From an uncultured Phenylobacterium sp. (GTDB lineage: Bacteria; Pseudomonadota; Alphaproteobacteria; Caulobacterales; Caulobacteraceae): a stretch of 9,802 nt of DNA. The stretch covers positions 1-9,802 of the forward strand of contig CAMFHW010000121.1 in the NCBI GenBank assembly GCA_945952175.1, in the 5' to 3' direction. A program made the translations under genes and the position numbers. The first letter of the stretch is position 1. Each line of letters opens with the position of its first letter. Positions 1 through 7,174 of this stretch are shown piece after piece. The notes under the pieces are model-generated. The model did not search any database and was not told the DNA's origin. It saw nothing but the letters and a program-made list of their open reading frames with translations.

Positions 1-233
<233 letters not shown>

Positions 234-237
<4 letters not shown>

Positions 238-1088
238 GAGCGGTTTTGCTCCCGGGTCACGAAGCGCGCGATGATGGTGACGCTCAGCACGGTGATGGCG
301 ATCAGCAGGGCGCCGACCCAGGCCAGTCGCTGCCAGTCGTCATAGGGGCTGAGCGCGTACTGGAAGATCACCACCGGCAGGTTCGCCATGGGCTTGGTGG
401 GGTTGAGTTCGAAGAACTGGTTGTTGAGCGCGGTGAACAGCAGGGGCGCCGTCTCGCCGGTGATGCGGGCGAAGGCCAGCAGGGCGCCGGTCAGGATGCC
501 GCCCCGCGCCGAGCGCCACAGGATCTCGCGGATCACCAGGGCCAGCGGCGCGCCGAGGCCCACGCCCGATTCCCGCAGCAGCGAGGGCTGCAGGGCGAGC
601 ACGTCCTCGGTGGTCCGCGTGATCACCGGCGCCGCCAGCAGGGCCAGCGCCACCGCCCCGGCCAGGGCGGAGAAGGTGTGGAAGGGCGCGACCAGCATCT
701 CGTAGACGAACAGGCCGACCAAGATCGACGGCGCCGAGAGCAGCACGTCGTTCAGGAAGCGCACCACCGAGCCGTAGCGCGAGTTCTGGCCGAACTCTGC
801 GAGCCAGGTCCCGGCCAGGACGCCGATCACCACCGCCAGGATCATGCCCAGCGTGCACATCATCACCGAGCCGATGATGGCGTTGGCGAGGCCGCCCTTG
901 GAGTGCGGGGCCGGCGTGGCCTGGGTGAAGACGGCGAGGTTGAAGCCGCCGGCGCCCTTGCTGATCAGCGTCCACAGGATGGCGGCGAGCGCGATCAGGG
1001 CCAGGCCCGTCACCACCACGCAGAAGCCGGTGAAGACGGCGTTGGTCACCTTGCGCCGAAGCATCAGGGTCGAGGAGGCGGTGCTCAT
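234..1088 (-). CDS. pstA: Phosphate ABC transporter permease PstA
   Basis: Inner-membrane subunit that forms the phosphate channel together with PstC. The 284-residue length is normal for the family. An N-terminal hydrophobic helix (about residues 19-43) precedes a periplasmic stretch, then further membrane segments near 66-95, 115-133, 140-158, 195-220 and 255-275. The cytoplasmic EAA-type loop that docks on PstB is visible at about residues 172-212, containing LRESGVGLGA and ending in the conserved ARITGETAPLL. The ATG at 1088 overlaps the pstC stop by ATGA, and an AAGGGG ribosome-binding site lies 7 nt upstream. The stop overlaps the pstB start in the same way, so the three genes are probably translationally coupled. 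A much longer reading frame runs on upstream of 1088, but there it lies out of frame across pstC and is not protein-like. Confidence 0.95.
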
Positions 1089-2053
1089 GCCTTGTCCCCT
1101 TGGTGGCCCAGCAGCAGGCGCGCCAGCGCCAGAACCGCGAAGGTGATCACGAACAGCACCAGGCCCAGCGCGATCAGCGCGGCCAGGTGGACGTCGCTGG
1201 TCGCCTCGGTGAACTCGTTGGCGATGGTCGAGGCGATGGTCGAGCCCGACGCAAACAGCGAGGTCGGGAAGTCGTGCGAATTGCCGATGATGAAGGTGAC
1301 GGCCATGGTCTCGCCGAGCGCGCGACCCAGGCCCAGCATCACCGCCCCGATCGCGCCACGGCGCACATAGGGCAGGGTGACCTTCATCACCACCTCGCTG
1401 GTGGTGGAGCCGAGGCCATAGGCGCTCTCGCGCACCGCGGGCGGCACGGTCATGAGCAGGTCGCGCAGGGTGGCGGCCATGAACGGCAGGATCATGATCG
1501 CCAGGATGATCGAGGCGGCCAGGATGCCCGAGCCGTTGGGAATGCCGAGGGTCAGGGTCTCCCAGATCGATCCGGGCGGGGCGGCGGCCATCAGCGGGCG
1601 CTCGACCCACTTGGCGAACAGCGGGGCGAAGATGAACAGGCCCCACATGCCGTAGACGATCGAGGGGATGCCAGCGAGCAGTTCGACGGCCGTGCCGATC
1701 GGACGGCGCAGCGGCGCCGGGCACAGCTCGGTCAGGAAGAAGGCGACGCCAGCGGCGACCGGCAGGGCCATCAGCAGGGCCAGACCCGAGGTGATCAGCG
1801 TGCCGACGATCGGGCCGGCGGCGCCGTAGACCTCGGTCACCGGATTCCAGGTGACCGTGGTGATGAAGCTGAAACCGAACTTCTTGATGGCGGGCCAGCC
1901 GCCGATGAAGAGGGCGATCAGCAGGCCGCTGAGCGCGGCCAGAAGAGCGGTGGCGGCCGAGAAGCACAGGCCCTCGAAGAGGGTGCTGAGCAGGGCTCCG
2001 CGCGCGACGGTCCGCCTCGGGGGCGGCGCGTGGGAAATCGATGCGTCTGACAT
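1085..2053 (-). CDS. pstC: Phosphate ABC transporter permease PstC
   Basis: Second inner-membrane subunit of the phosphate importer, partner of PstA. It is 322 residues long, close to the usual length. After a short polar N-terminus it shows hydrophobic segments near 28-52, 80-110, 122-142, 176-196, 232-256 and 288-315. Family signatures include the ELLAGIPSIVYGMWG block (residues 124-138), characteristic of PstC, and the ATPase-docking loop at about 208-248 (RESAYGLGSTTSEVV through GRALGETMAV). The ATG at 2053 is chosen because the protein then begins with a normal N-terminus. The ribosome-binding site is poor: only GGACCGAGA-like purines precede it, unlike pstS, pstA and pstB. With the upstream hairpin this suggests pstC is made at a lower level than pstS, in keeping with the excess of binding protein such importers need. 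Confidence 0.96.
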   Translation of the reverse strand: MSDASISHAPPPRRTVARGALLSTLFEGLCFSAATALLAALSGLLIALFIGGWPAIKKFGFSFITTVTWNPVTEVYGAAGPIVGTLITSGLALLMALPVAAGVAFFLTELCPAPLRRPIGTAVELLAGIPSIVYGMWGLFIFAPLFAKWVERPLMAAAPPGSIWETLTLGIPNGSGILAASIILAIMILPFMAATLRDLLMTVPPAVRESAYGLGSTTSEVVMKVTLPYVRRGAIGAVMLGLGRALGETMAVTFIIGNSHDFPTSLFASGSTIASTIANEFTEATSDVHLAALIALGLVLFVITFAVLALARLLLGHQGDKA

Positions 2054-2082
2054 GATGTCGGTCTCGGTCCAGCCAGTCGGGT

Positions 2083-2111
2083 CCGCCCCCGCCGGAAACC
2101 GGCGGGGGCGG
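2083..2111 (-). repeat. Perfect intercistronic hairpin between pstS and pstC
   Basis: In the 66-nt gap between the pstS stop and the pstC start, a 13-bp perfect inverted repeat (arms 2083-2095 and 2099-2111, CCGCCCCCGCCGG and its complement) is separated by AAA. In the pst mRNA it would form a very stable GC stem-loop just after the pstS stop codon. No U-run follows on the minus strand, so it is not a standard intrinsic terminator. By analogy with stem-loops after other binding-protein genes, it probably stabilises the pstS transcript or lowers read-through into pstCAB. The structure is seen; the role is inferred. Confidence 0.75.
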
Positions 2112-2119
2112 CACGGGAC

Positions 2120-3124
2120 TTATTTGACCTGCGACCAGGCGGTCTTGCGGATCAGGTCCTTCACCGCCGCCGGGAGCGGCACGTAGGACAGGGACGAGGC
2201 CGCAGCATCGCCGTTCTTATAGGCCCACTCGAAGAACTTGAGCACGTCCTTGCCGTTCTTCTGGTCCTTGTGGAGCAGGATGAACGTGGCGCCCGAGATC
2301 GGCCAGGAGGCCGCGCCGGGCTGGTCGATCAGCAGCAGGTAGAAGCCGGGAGCCGACTGCCACTTGGCGCCCGAGGCGGCCGCGGCGAAGGCCGAGGCGG
2401 TCGGGGAGACGAACTGGCCGGCCTTGTTCTGCACCTGGGTGTAGATCAGGTTGTTGGTGGCCGCGTAGGCGTACTCGACGTAGCCGATCGAACCTTCGGT
2501 CTGCTTCACGAAGGCGGCGACGCCCTCGTTGCCCTTGCCGCCGAGGCCGACGGGCCAGGCGACCGCGTCGTTCGCGCCGACCTGCGAGGCCCAGCGCGGG
2601 GCCTTGCTGGCCAGGAAGGTCGTGAAGATGAAGGTGGTGCCCGAGCCGTCCGAGCGGTGGACGACCGTGATCGGCAGGTTCGGCAGCGGCACGCCCGGGT
2701 TGGTCTTCACCAGCAGCGGGTCGTTCCACTTCTTGATCACGCCGCGATAGATGTCGGCGATCTGGGCGCCCGTCAGCTTGATCTGGCCGGCCTTGATGCC
2801 CGGCAGGTTCACCACCGGCACGACGCCGCCGATGACGGTCGGGAACTGCACGAAGTTGTTGGCGGCGAGATCGTCCGGCTTCAGCGGCTTGTCGGTCGCG
2901 CCGAAGTCGACGGTGTTGGCCGTGATCTGGCGGATGCCGCCGCCCGAACCGATCGACTGGTAGTTCAGGTTGGTGCCGGTGGCGGCCTTATAGCCCTCGG
3001 CCCACTTGGCGTAGACCGGAGCGGGGAAGGTGGCGCCCGCGCCGGAAATCGACGCGGCTTGGGCGAGCGTACCGACGCCCGCCAGCAGGGCGGCGCCCAG
3101 CGCCACACCCAGTGTCTTCAACAT
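2120..3124 (-). CDS. pstS: Periplasmic phosphate-binding protein PstS
   Basis: Captures inorganic phosphate in the periplasm and delivers it to PstCAB. The 334-residue product starts with a Sec signal peptide (hydrophobic core LGVALGAALLAGVGTL, likely cleavage after AQA at about residue 23). The mature protein has the phosphate-site blocks of the PstS family: GAGATFPAPVY (28-38), SIGSGGGIRQI (58-67), VDFGATDKPL (72-81) and the hallmark HRSDGSGTT (156-164), which supplies the Arg, Ser and Thr ligands. It lacks a lipobox Cys, so it should be a soluble periplasmic protein. The start at 3124 has a strong AGGAG ribosome-binding site 8 nt upstream. It is first in the pst operon, and its promoter region carries a Pho box. 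The 334-residue length agrees with the family. Confidence 0.97.
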   Translation of the reverse strand: MLKTLGVALGAALLAGVGTLAQAASISGAGATFPAPVYAKWAEGYKAATGTNLNYQSIGSGGGIRQITANTVDFGATDKPLKPDDLAANNFVQFPTVIGGVVPVVNLPGIKAGQIKLTGAQIADIYRGVIKKWNDPLLVKTNPGVPLPNLPITVVHRSDGSGTTFIFTTFLASKAPRWASQVGANDAVAWPVGLGGKGNEGVAAFVKQTEGSIGYVEYAYAATNNLIYTQVQNKAGQFVSPTASAFAAAASGAKWQSAPGFYLLLIDQPGAASWPISGATFILLHKDQKNGKDVLKFFEWAYKNGDAAASSLSYVPLPAAVKDLIRKTAWSQVK

Positions 3125-3181
3125 GGCTCTCTCTCCTGGAGATTTGCGAGCGCCCCATCCACGTCGCTCTCGGCTGAGGTC

Positions 3182-3213
3182 CTTAGCGATCTTGGTTGTC
3201 AGTTTGGTGACAC
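3182..3213 (-). promoter_or_regulatory. Candidate pstS promoter: two-half-site Pho box plus -10
   Basis: Read on the minus strand, GTGTCAC (3213-3207), a 4-nt spacer CAAA and CTGACAA (3202-3196) give two PhoB half-sites in an 11-bp period, each matching 5 of 7 positions of CTGTCAT. Eight nucleotides further on is GCTAAG (3187-3182), sharing the GCTA core of the Caulobacter sigma-70 -10 element. The same 8-nt spacing occurs at the divergent porin promoter, which strengthens the call. A start site near 3173-3175 would leave a leader of about 50 nt before pstS. The -10 match is partial. Confidence 0.5.
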
Positions 3214-3258
3214 GCTCCGCAGGCTGAACGTGAAAACAACTCCGCAGACTGATCTTTC

Positions 3259-3291
3259 GCTCGCGCGCGAGCGCGTAATTGCGCGCGCGAG
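3259..3291. repeat. Palindromic alternating CG tract between the divergent promoters
   Basis: A perfect 14-bp palindrome GCTCGCGCGCGAGC (3259-3272) is followed by GCGTAATT and then a second GCGCGCGCGAG run (3281-3291). The arms CTCGCGCGC (3260-3268) and GCGCGCGAG (3283-3291) can also pair with each other. The nearly uninterrupted purine/pyrimidine alternation lies between the two Pho-box promoters. It could mark a regulator site or a supercoil-sensitive segment; no known operator is recognised. Confidence 0.45.
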
Positions 3292-3307
3292 GGTCACGCG
3301 AGATGCG

Positions 3308-3347
3308 CCGTCACGCAGCTGTCACGCACTTGTCGGCCAACCGTCAC
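3308..3347 (+). promoter_or_regulatory. Tandem Pho box (four PhoB half-sites) upstream of the porin gene
   Basis: Four 7-bp direct repeats occur in exact 11-bp register: CCGTCAC (3308-3314), CTGTCAC (3319-3325), TTGTCGG (3330-3336) and CCGTCAC (3341-3347). This matches the PhoB pattern of CTGTCAT half-sites with 4-bp spacers. Four half-sites would bind two PhoB dimers, with the array replacing a normal -35 element. The register and the phosphate-related downstream gene make this a strong prediction of phosphate-starvation induction. Confidence 0.8.
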
Positions 3348-3355
3348 GCCCGCGA

Positions 3356-3363
3356 GCTACATC
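3356..3363 (+). promoter_or_regulatory. -10 element of the porin promoter
   Basis: GCTACATC matches every defined position of the published Caulobacter housekeeping -10 consensus GCTANAWC. It begins 8 nt after the last PhoB half-site, the expected position for a PhoB-activated promoter. Transcription should start near 3370, giving a leader of about 65 nt. Confidence 0.65.
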
Positions 3364-3435
3364 GCAGGGCCAGGACGCGGGGGCGCTCTGGAGTCTCCCC
3401 CGGCCCGCTGAATCAACGACAAGGGGATAAGATCC

Positions 3436-5073
3436 ATGAGCCTTTCCACCAGGGCCCTGGCGACTCGTGGCGCGCTCGTCGCGCTGCTGGCGTCGAGCCT
3501 GGCCACCGGTGCGCTGGCCGCGCCGAAGGCTTCCGCCGCCGAAAAGGACGCCAAGCTGGCGGCCATGCAGCAGCAGCTCGACGCGCTGAACGCCCAGATG
3601 GCCCAGCTGAAGGCCGCCGGCGCCCAGGACGCGCGCGTCGACGCCCTGCAGCAGCAGCTCGCCGACTTCGCCGCGCAACTGAACGACCTGAAGACCGCGC
3701 AGCAGGCCGACGCCTCCGACATCATCACCCTGAAGGCCCCGCCCTCGGGCGGCGCGGTCGTCAGCAGCCTGCCGAACGGCAAGCCCGCCTTCGCCACCGC
3801 CGACGGCCGCTTCACCGCCAACGTCCGCGCCATCGTCATGTTCGACGCGGCCAAGTATTTCCAGAAGGACAACCTTCCGGCCGCCGTCTCGAACCGCGAC
3901 CTGAACAGCGGCACCAACTTCCGCCGCGCCCGCTTCGGCATCGACGGCAAGCTATTCAAGGACTTCGACTACACCCTGATCTACGAGTTCGGCGGCTCGG
4001 GCGCCGAAGACGCCGGCCACATCCAGGAAGCCTGGGTGCAGTACACCGCGCTGAAGCCCTGGCGGATCCGCCTGGGCGCCTTCGAGCCCAACATCGGCCT
4101 CGCCGCCGCGGTCTCGACCAGCCAGATGCCGATCATGGAGCGCCCGGCTCCGGCCGAAGTCGCCCGTAACGTGGCGGCCGGCGACTCGCGCAGCGCCATC
4201 CAGGTGACCGGCAACGGCGTCTGGGGCGAAGGCGACACCGGCATCGCGTCGCGCTGGCTGGCCTCGGCCGCCTTCACCGGCAACGTGGTCGGCACCATCA
4301 ACTCGACCGGCAGCGCCGCGGCCCAGCCGTCCGGCGAGCAGACCGCGATCATCGGCCGCTTCGCGGTCGCGCCGTTCTCCTCGACCGACTGGCAGGCCCA
4401 CTTCGGCATCAACGGCCAGTATGTGATCTCGCCGAACGACGCCGGCGCCGCGGCGAGCCCGCGTTACGGCGCCCAGCTGCGCGATCGTCCGGAACTGCGC
4501 GTCGACGGCGCCCGCCTGATCGACACCGGCGCCATCGACGCCCGCCACGTCTCGGTCTACGGCGCTGAAGCCGGCTTCCAGATGCAGAACTTCCTGCTGG
4601 AAGGCGAGTACTTCAAATACAAGATCGACCGTCGCATCACCGGCGCGACGCGTCCGAGCGATCCGGACTTCAGCGGCTGGTACGCCCAGGGTGTTTGGGT
4701 GATCACCGGCGAGCAGCGCCTGTACAACCCGGCGGAAGGCCGCTTCGACGCGCCCAAGCCGAACTACAACTTCAACCCCGCCGCCGGCACCTACGGCGCC
4801 TGGGAAATCGCGGCCCGCTATTCGGACCTCGACCTGAACTACAACGACTGCGGCGCCGGCAAGGCGATCCCGGCCTCCCCGGCCGCCTGCTTCGACGCCG
4901 TCCGCGGCGGCGAGCAGAAGATCACCACCCTCGGCGTCAACTGGTACCTCAACCCGGCGATCCGCTTCATGCTCGACTACCAGCATGTCGACGTCGACCG
5001 CCTGAACGCCGCCGGCGTCCAGATCGGCCAGAAGTACAACGCCCTGGCCCTGCGCAGCCAGTTCACCTTCTAA
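3436..5073 (+). CDS. Outer-membrane phosphate-selective porin, OprO/OprP family
   Basis: An anion/phosphate-selective beta-barrel in the outer membrane that lets phosphate or short polyphosphate reach the periplasm. The 545-residue product has a signal peptide (hydrophobic residues 13-28, cleavage likely after ALA at about 28) and then an Ala/Gln-rich heptad region at 35-95 (MQQQLDALNAQMAQLKA and a second such block) predicted to be a coiled coil. A barrel domain from about 122 to the end follows. The barrel begins FTANVRAIVMFDAAKYF and shows the family's RRARFGIDGKLFKDFDYTLIYEF (163-185) and LGAFEPNIGL (213-222) blocks. It ends in SQFTF, a terminal aromatic signal for barrel insertion. The ATG at 3436 has AAGGGG 9 nt upstream. 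A Pho box precedes the gene and it is divergent from pstS. Family assignment is secure; the exact substrate (phosphate or polyphosphate) is inferred. Confidence 0.9.
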   Translation: MSLSTRALATRGALVALLASSLATGALAAPKASAAEKDAKLAAMQQQLDALNAQMAQLKAAGAQDARVDALQQQLADFAAQLNDLKTAQQADASDIITLKAPPSGGAVVSSLPNGKPAFATADGRFTANVRAIVMFDAAKYFQKDNLPAAVSNRDLNSGTNFRRARFGIDGKLFKDFDYTLIYEFGGSGAEDAGHIQEAWVQYTALKPWRIRLGAFEPNIGLAAAVSTSQMPIMERPAPAEVARNVAAGDSRSAIQVTGNGVWGEGDTGIASRWLASAAFTGNVVGTINSTGSAAAQPSGEQTAIIGRFAVAPFSSTDWQAHFGINGQYVISPNDAGAAASPRYGAQLRDRPELRVDGARLIDTGAIDARHVSVYGAEAGFQMQNFLLEGEYFKYKIDRRITGATRPSDPDFSGWYAQGVWVITGEQRLYNPAEGRFDAPKPNYNFNPAAGTYGAWEIAARYSDLDLNYNDCGAGKAIPASPAACFDAVRGGEQKITTLGVNWYLNPAIRFMLDYQHVDVDRLNAAGVQIGQKYNALALRSQFTF

Positions 5074-5099
5074 GTCTCAGTACCCCTCTCGAGCGTACG

Positions 5100-5135
5100 G
5101 GCCGCCGCGGAGCAATCCGCGGCGGCCTTGTTTTT
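5100..5135 (+). terminator. Intrinsic terminator of the porin gene
   Basis: Perfect 11-bp stem GGCCGCCGCGG / CCGCGGCGGCC (5100-5110 and 5117-5127) with a 6-nt loop AGCAAT, followed by TTGTTTTT (5128-5135). It lies 26 nt after the porin stop codon. On the opposite strand no T-run follows the stem, so it does not look like an intrinsic terminator for the convergent phn operon. Confidence 0.93.
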
Positions 5136-5150
5136 GGGGACGAGGTCGCC

Positions 5151-5257
5151 CCCTCACCCAACCTCTCCCCCCTCCCCCCTCCCCGGGGGAGGGCTCGGCC
5201 AGGCCGACGCAGCGCAAGCTGCGTCCTCTCCCGCGAGCGGGAGAGGTAAGGTGAGGG
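5151..5257. repeat. REP-like composite palindromic intergenic element
   Basis: The element is bounded by imperfect terminal inverted repeats of 19 nt (CCCTCACCCAACCTCTCCC at 5151-5169 and its partner at 5239-5257, 17 of 19 matching). Inside lie CCCTCCCC/GGGGAGGG (5177-5193), GACGCAGC-GCAA-GCTGCGTC with a GNRA-type loop (5206-5225) and CCTCTCCCGC-GA-GCGGGAGAGG (5225-5246). Such CCCTCACC...GGTGAGGG palindromes are common dispersed intergenic repeats in alphaproteobacteria. It sits between the convergent porin and phnE genes, where it may form the 3' end of the phn transcript, which has no obvious intrinsic terminator. Confidence 0.65.
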
Positions 5258-5276
5258 TCCTTCCGGGAAGCGCCGT

Positions 5277-6080
5277 CTACAGCAGCCGCGAGCGGATCGT
5301 CTGGCTCAGCAGGTCGATCATCGTCACCGCGACGACGATGACGATCGAGATGGCGGCGGTCAGCGAGTAGTTGAAGCTGTTCATGCTGTCGAACAGGATC
5401 TGGCCGATGCCGCCGGCGCCGATCAGGCCCAGCACCGTGGCGCTGCGGCTGTTCGATTCGAAGCGATAGAGCGCATAGGAGGTCCACAGCGGGGCCACCT
5501 GCGGGATCACCCCCCAGATCACCTCCTGCAGCGGCACGGCGCCGGTGGCGCGCACGCCCTCGACCGGGCCCTTGTCGATCGACTCCACCGCCTCGGCGAA
5601 CAGCTTGGCCAGCACGCCGCCGGTGTTCAGCGCCAGCGCCATGACCCCCGCGAACGGGCCCAGGCCCACGGCCACCAGGAAGGCGGTGCCCAGCACCAGG
5701 TCCGGCACCGAGCGCACCAGGTCCATCAGTCGGCGCACCGGCAGCTGGATGAACGGCGGGGCCACGTTGCGCGCGCCCAGCAGGCCGAGCGGAACGGCGA
5801 AAAGGATGGCGAGCGTCGTGCCCCAGAGCGCCATCTGGATGGTCAGCCACATCTTGCCGACCAGCATCTGCCAGTCGGAGAAGTCTGGCTTCAGGAAGCC
5901 CGCCCCGAACTGCTGCATGTTCGCCGAGTTCGAGAACAGCAGCGGGAACTTGTGCAGCTCGGCCGGGCCGAAGCTGATGATCAGCAGGATGACGATCCCG
6001 CCCCACAGCGTGAAGTCGAACGCCCGCTGGCCCACGGAGGGCTGCGGCGGGGCGGGAATGACGGCGTCGGGCGTGGTCAT
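5277..6080 (-). CDS. phnE: Phosphonate/phosphite-type ABC transporter permease PhnE
   Basis: Inner-membrane permease of the PhnCDE importer, probably acting as a homodimer. It is 267 residues long, normal for PhnE. Membrane segments are visible near 24-38, 76-104, 127-157 and 240-262. The docking loop for PhnC lies at about 163-195 (EAVESIDKGPVEGVRATGA), followed by the family-typical RFESNSRSATVLGLIGAGGIGQ region (206-227). The start at 6080 lies 11 nt after the phnD stop. The sequence just before it (CCCTTCCTGCC) has no ribosome-binding site, so translation probably depends on coupling to phnD. It is the last gene of phnC-phnD-phnE. No intrinsic terminator follows; the downstream gap contains a palindromic repeat element. 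Only one permease gene is present. Confidence 0.92.
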   Translation of the reverse strand: MTTPDAVIPAPPQPSVGQRAFDFTLWGGIVILLIISFGPAELHKFPLLFSNSANMQQFGAGFLKPDFSDWQMLVGKMWLTIQMALWGTTLAILFAVPLGLLGARNVAPPFIQLPVRRLMDLVRSVPDLVLGTAFLVAVGLGPFAGVMALALNTGGVLAKLFAEAVESIDKGPVEGVRATGAVPLQEVIWGVIPQVAPLWTSYALYRFESNSRSATVLGLIGAGGIGQILFDSMNSFNYSLTAAISIVIVVAVTMIDLLSQTIRSRLL

Positions 6081-6091
6081 GGCAGGAAGGG

Positions 6092-7174
6092 CTACTGGGC
6101 GCCGACCGGCTGGCCGGTCTTGGCCTGTAGGGCGGCCTCCTCCGCCTTCACCGCGTCATAGGCCTTTTGGGCCTCGGCGATCTTGGCGCTGTCCTTGGCG
6201 TTCTTGGCCTCCTGCAGGAGGTCGGTGGCCTCCATCTCGCGCACGGGCAGGAGGTGGTTGTTGTCGGCCGCCTTGAAGCCGCCGATCGAGATCTTGGCCA
6301 GCAGGGCGCGCTGGCGCTCCGCCTCCGGCCCGTCGCCCTGGGCGTAGGTCAGGAAGAACTGGCGGATCTTCTCCTTGATCGCCGGATCGAGGTCCTTGCG
6401 CCAGATGATCGGGTCTTCCGGCAGGCGCGGCGATGTCCAGATCACCCGCACCTTGTCGACGATGGTCGGCTTGCCCTCGGCGGCGTTCTGCGTGTCGCGC
6501 TCCCGCTGCAGGCGCAGCGAGGTCGAGTTGCCCGTGGCCGCGTCCAGCACGCCGCTCGCCACCCCCATCAGGTTGGCGCCGTGGTTGGCCGACTTGACCG
6601 TCTTGAAGCACTTCTGGACGTCGATGCCCTTCGGCGAGAACAGATAGGTCTTGGGCGCGAGCGTGCCGGAGGTCGACTTGGCGTCGCCGATGCCGAAGTT
6701 CAGGCTCTTGTCGCACTTCAGGAGGTCGTCCAGCGTCGTCTTCGACTTGGCCGGCACGATGATCACCGACGTGTAGCCGTCGTCGCCCGAGGGGTCGAAC
6801 GTGCGGGCGAACACCTCGCCATTGGCGCGGCGCACGGCCTCCAGCCCCGAGAAGTTGGTGAACCAGCCGAAGTCCGACTGGCCGAAGCGCAGGGCCTCCA
6901 CCAGGGCGGTGTAGTTCGCCCCGAAGAACGGCGTGATCTTCAGGCCGGTCTGCTTCTCCATGTCGGCGATGATCGGCCTCCAGAACGACTCCAGGCTGGA
7001 CGCGCTCTCGGGCGCGACGATGGAGAAGCGCAACGGCGCGCTCTTGCCGTCCGGAGCCTTGGCCTTGCCGCCATCGCCCTTGGCGCAGCCGGCCAGGGTC
7101 AGGGCGGAGAAGCCGCCCGCGGTCAGCAGCAGATGGCGCCTGTTGAAGCCTTGGGTCTTGAAGCCTGGGGTCAT
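6092..7174 (-). CDS. phnD: Phosphonate/phosphite-type ABC transporter substrate-binding lipoprotein PhnD
   Basis: Binding protein that captures phosphonate, phosphite or a related oxyanion outside the inner membrane and passes it to PhnE/PhnC. The 360-residue product begins with a twin-arginine-like signal (FNRRHLLLTAGG, residues 10-21) running into a lipobox LAGC with Cys30 as the likely lipidated residue. The mature domain has PhnD-family blocks: YTALVEALRFGQSDFGWF (88-105), the ligand-site STSG at 167-170, GVASGVLDAATGNS (204-217) and TSPRLPEDPIIWRKDLD (247-263). After about residue 315 comes a charged, Ala/Lys/Glu-rich helical tail (EAKNAKDSAKIAEAQKAYDA) and a short Gln-rich end. The ATG at 7174 overlaps the phnC stop (ATGA) and has AAGGAG 7 nt upstream. 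No C-P lyase or phosphite dehydrogenase gene is in the window, so the ligand is unproven. Confidence 0.9.
   Translation of the reverse strand: MTPGFKTQGFNRRHLLLTAGGFSALTLAGCAKGDGGKAKAPDGKSAPLRFSIVAPESASSLESFWRPIIADMEKQTGLKITPFFGANYTALVEALRFGQSDFGWFTNFSGLEAVRRANGEVFARTFDPSGDDGYTSVIIVPAKSKTTLDDLLKCDKSLNFGIGDAKSTSGTLAPKTYLFSPKGIDVQKCFKTVKSANHGANLMGVASGVLDAATGNSTSLRLQRERDTQNAAEGKPTIVDKVRVIWTSPRLPEDPIIWRKDLDPAIKEKIRQFFLTYAQGDGPEAERQRALLAKISIGGFKAADNNHLLPVREMEATDLLQEAKNAKDSAKIAEAQKAYDAVKAEEAALQAKTGQPVGAQ

Larger units (their letters stand above)
3125..3435. other. Divergent promoter region between pstS and the porin gene
   Basis: This 311-bp region has no gene. It separates divergent pstS (minus) and the porin gene (plus). 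From left to right it holds the pstS ribosome-binding site (3133-3137), the candidate pstS promoter with Pho box, a CG-rich alternating tract with a 14-bp palindrome (3259-3272), a four-half-site Pho box (3308-3347), a -10 element (3356-3363) and the porin leader with its AAGGGG ribosome-binding site (3421-3426, 9 nt before the ATG). Confidence 0.8.

Noticed and set aside
1100..2050. Long plus-strand frames opposite the pst genes (also 246-1370)
   Set aside because: They are antisense shadows created by high GC; the products are Gln/Arg/Gly-rich with no recognisable domain, whereas the minus strand encodes conserved permeases.
2083..2111. The pstS-pstC hairpin as an intrinsic terminator
   Set aside because: No U-run follows the stem on the minus strand, and pstCAB must be transcribed through it unless a hidden promoter exists in the short gap.
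3308..3347. Short regularly spaced repeats as a CRISPR-like array
   Set aside because: The units are 7 bp with 4-bp spacers, the expected form of a PhoB-binding array and far too short for CRISPR.
3952..4986. Long minus-strand frame opposite the porin (and 8402-9427 opposite the decarboxylase)
   Set aside because: Both are low-complexity Val/Gly/Arg-rich shadows of well-supported plus-strand genes.
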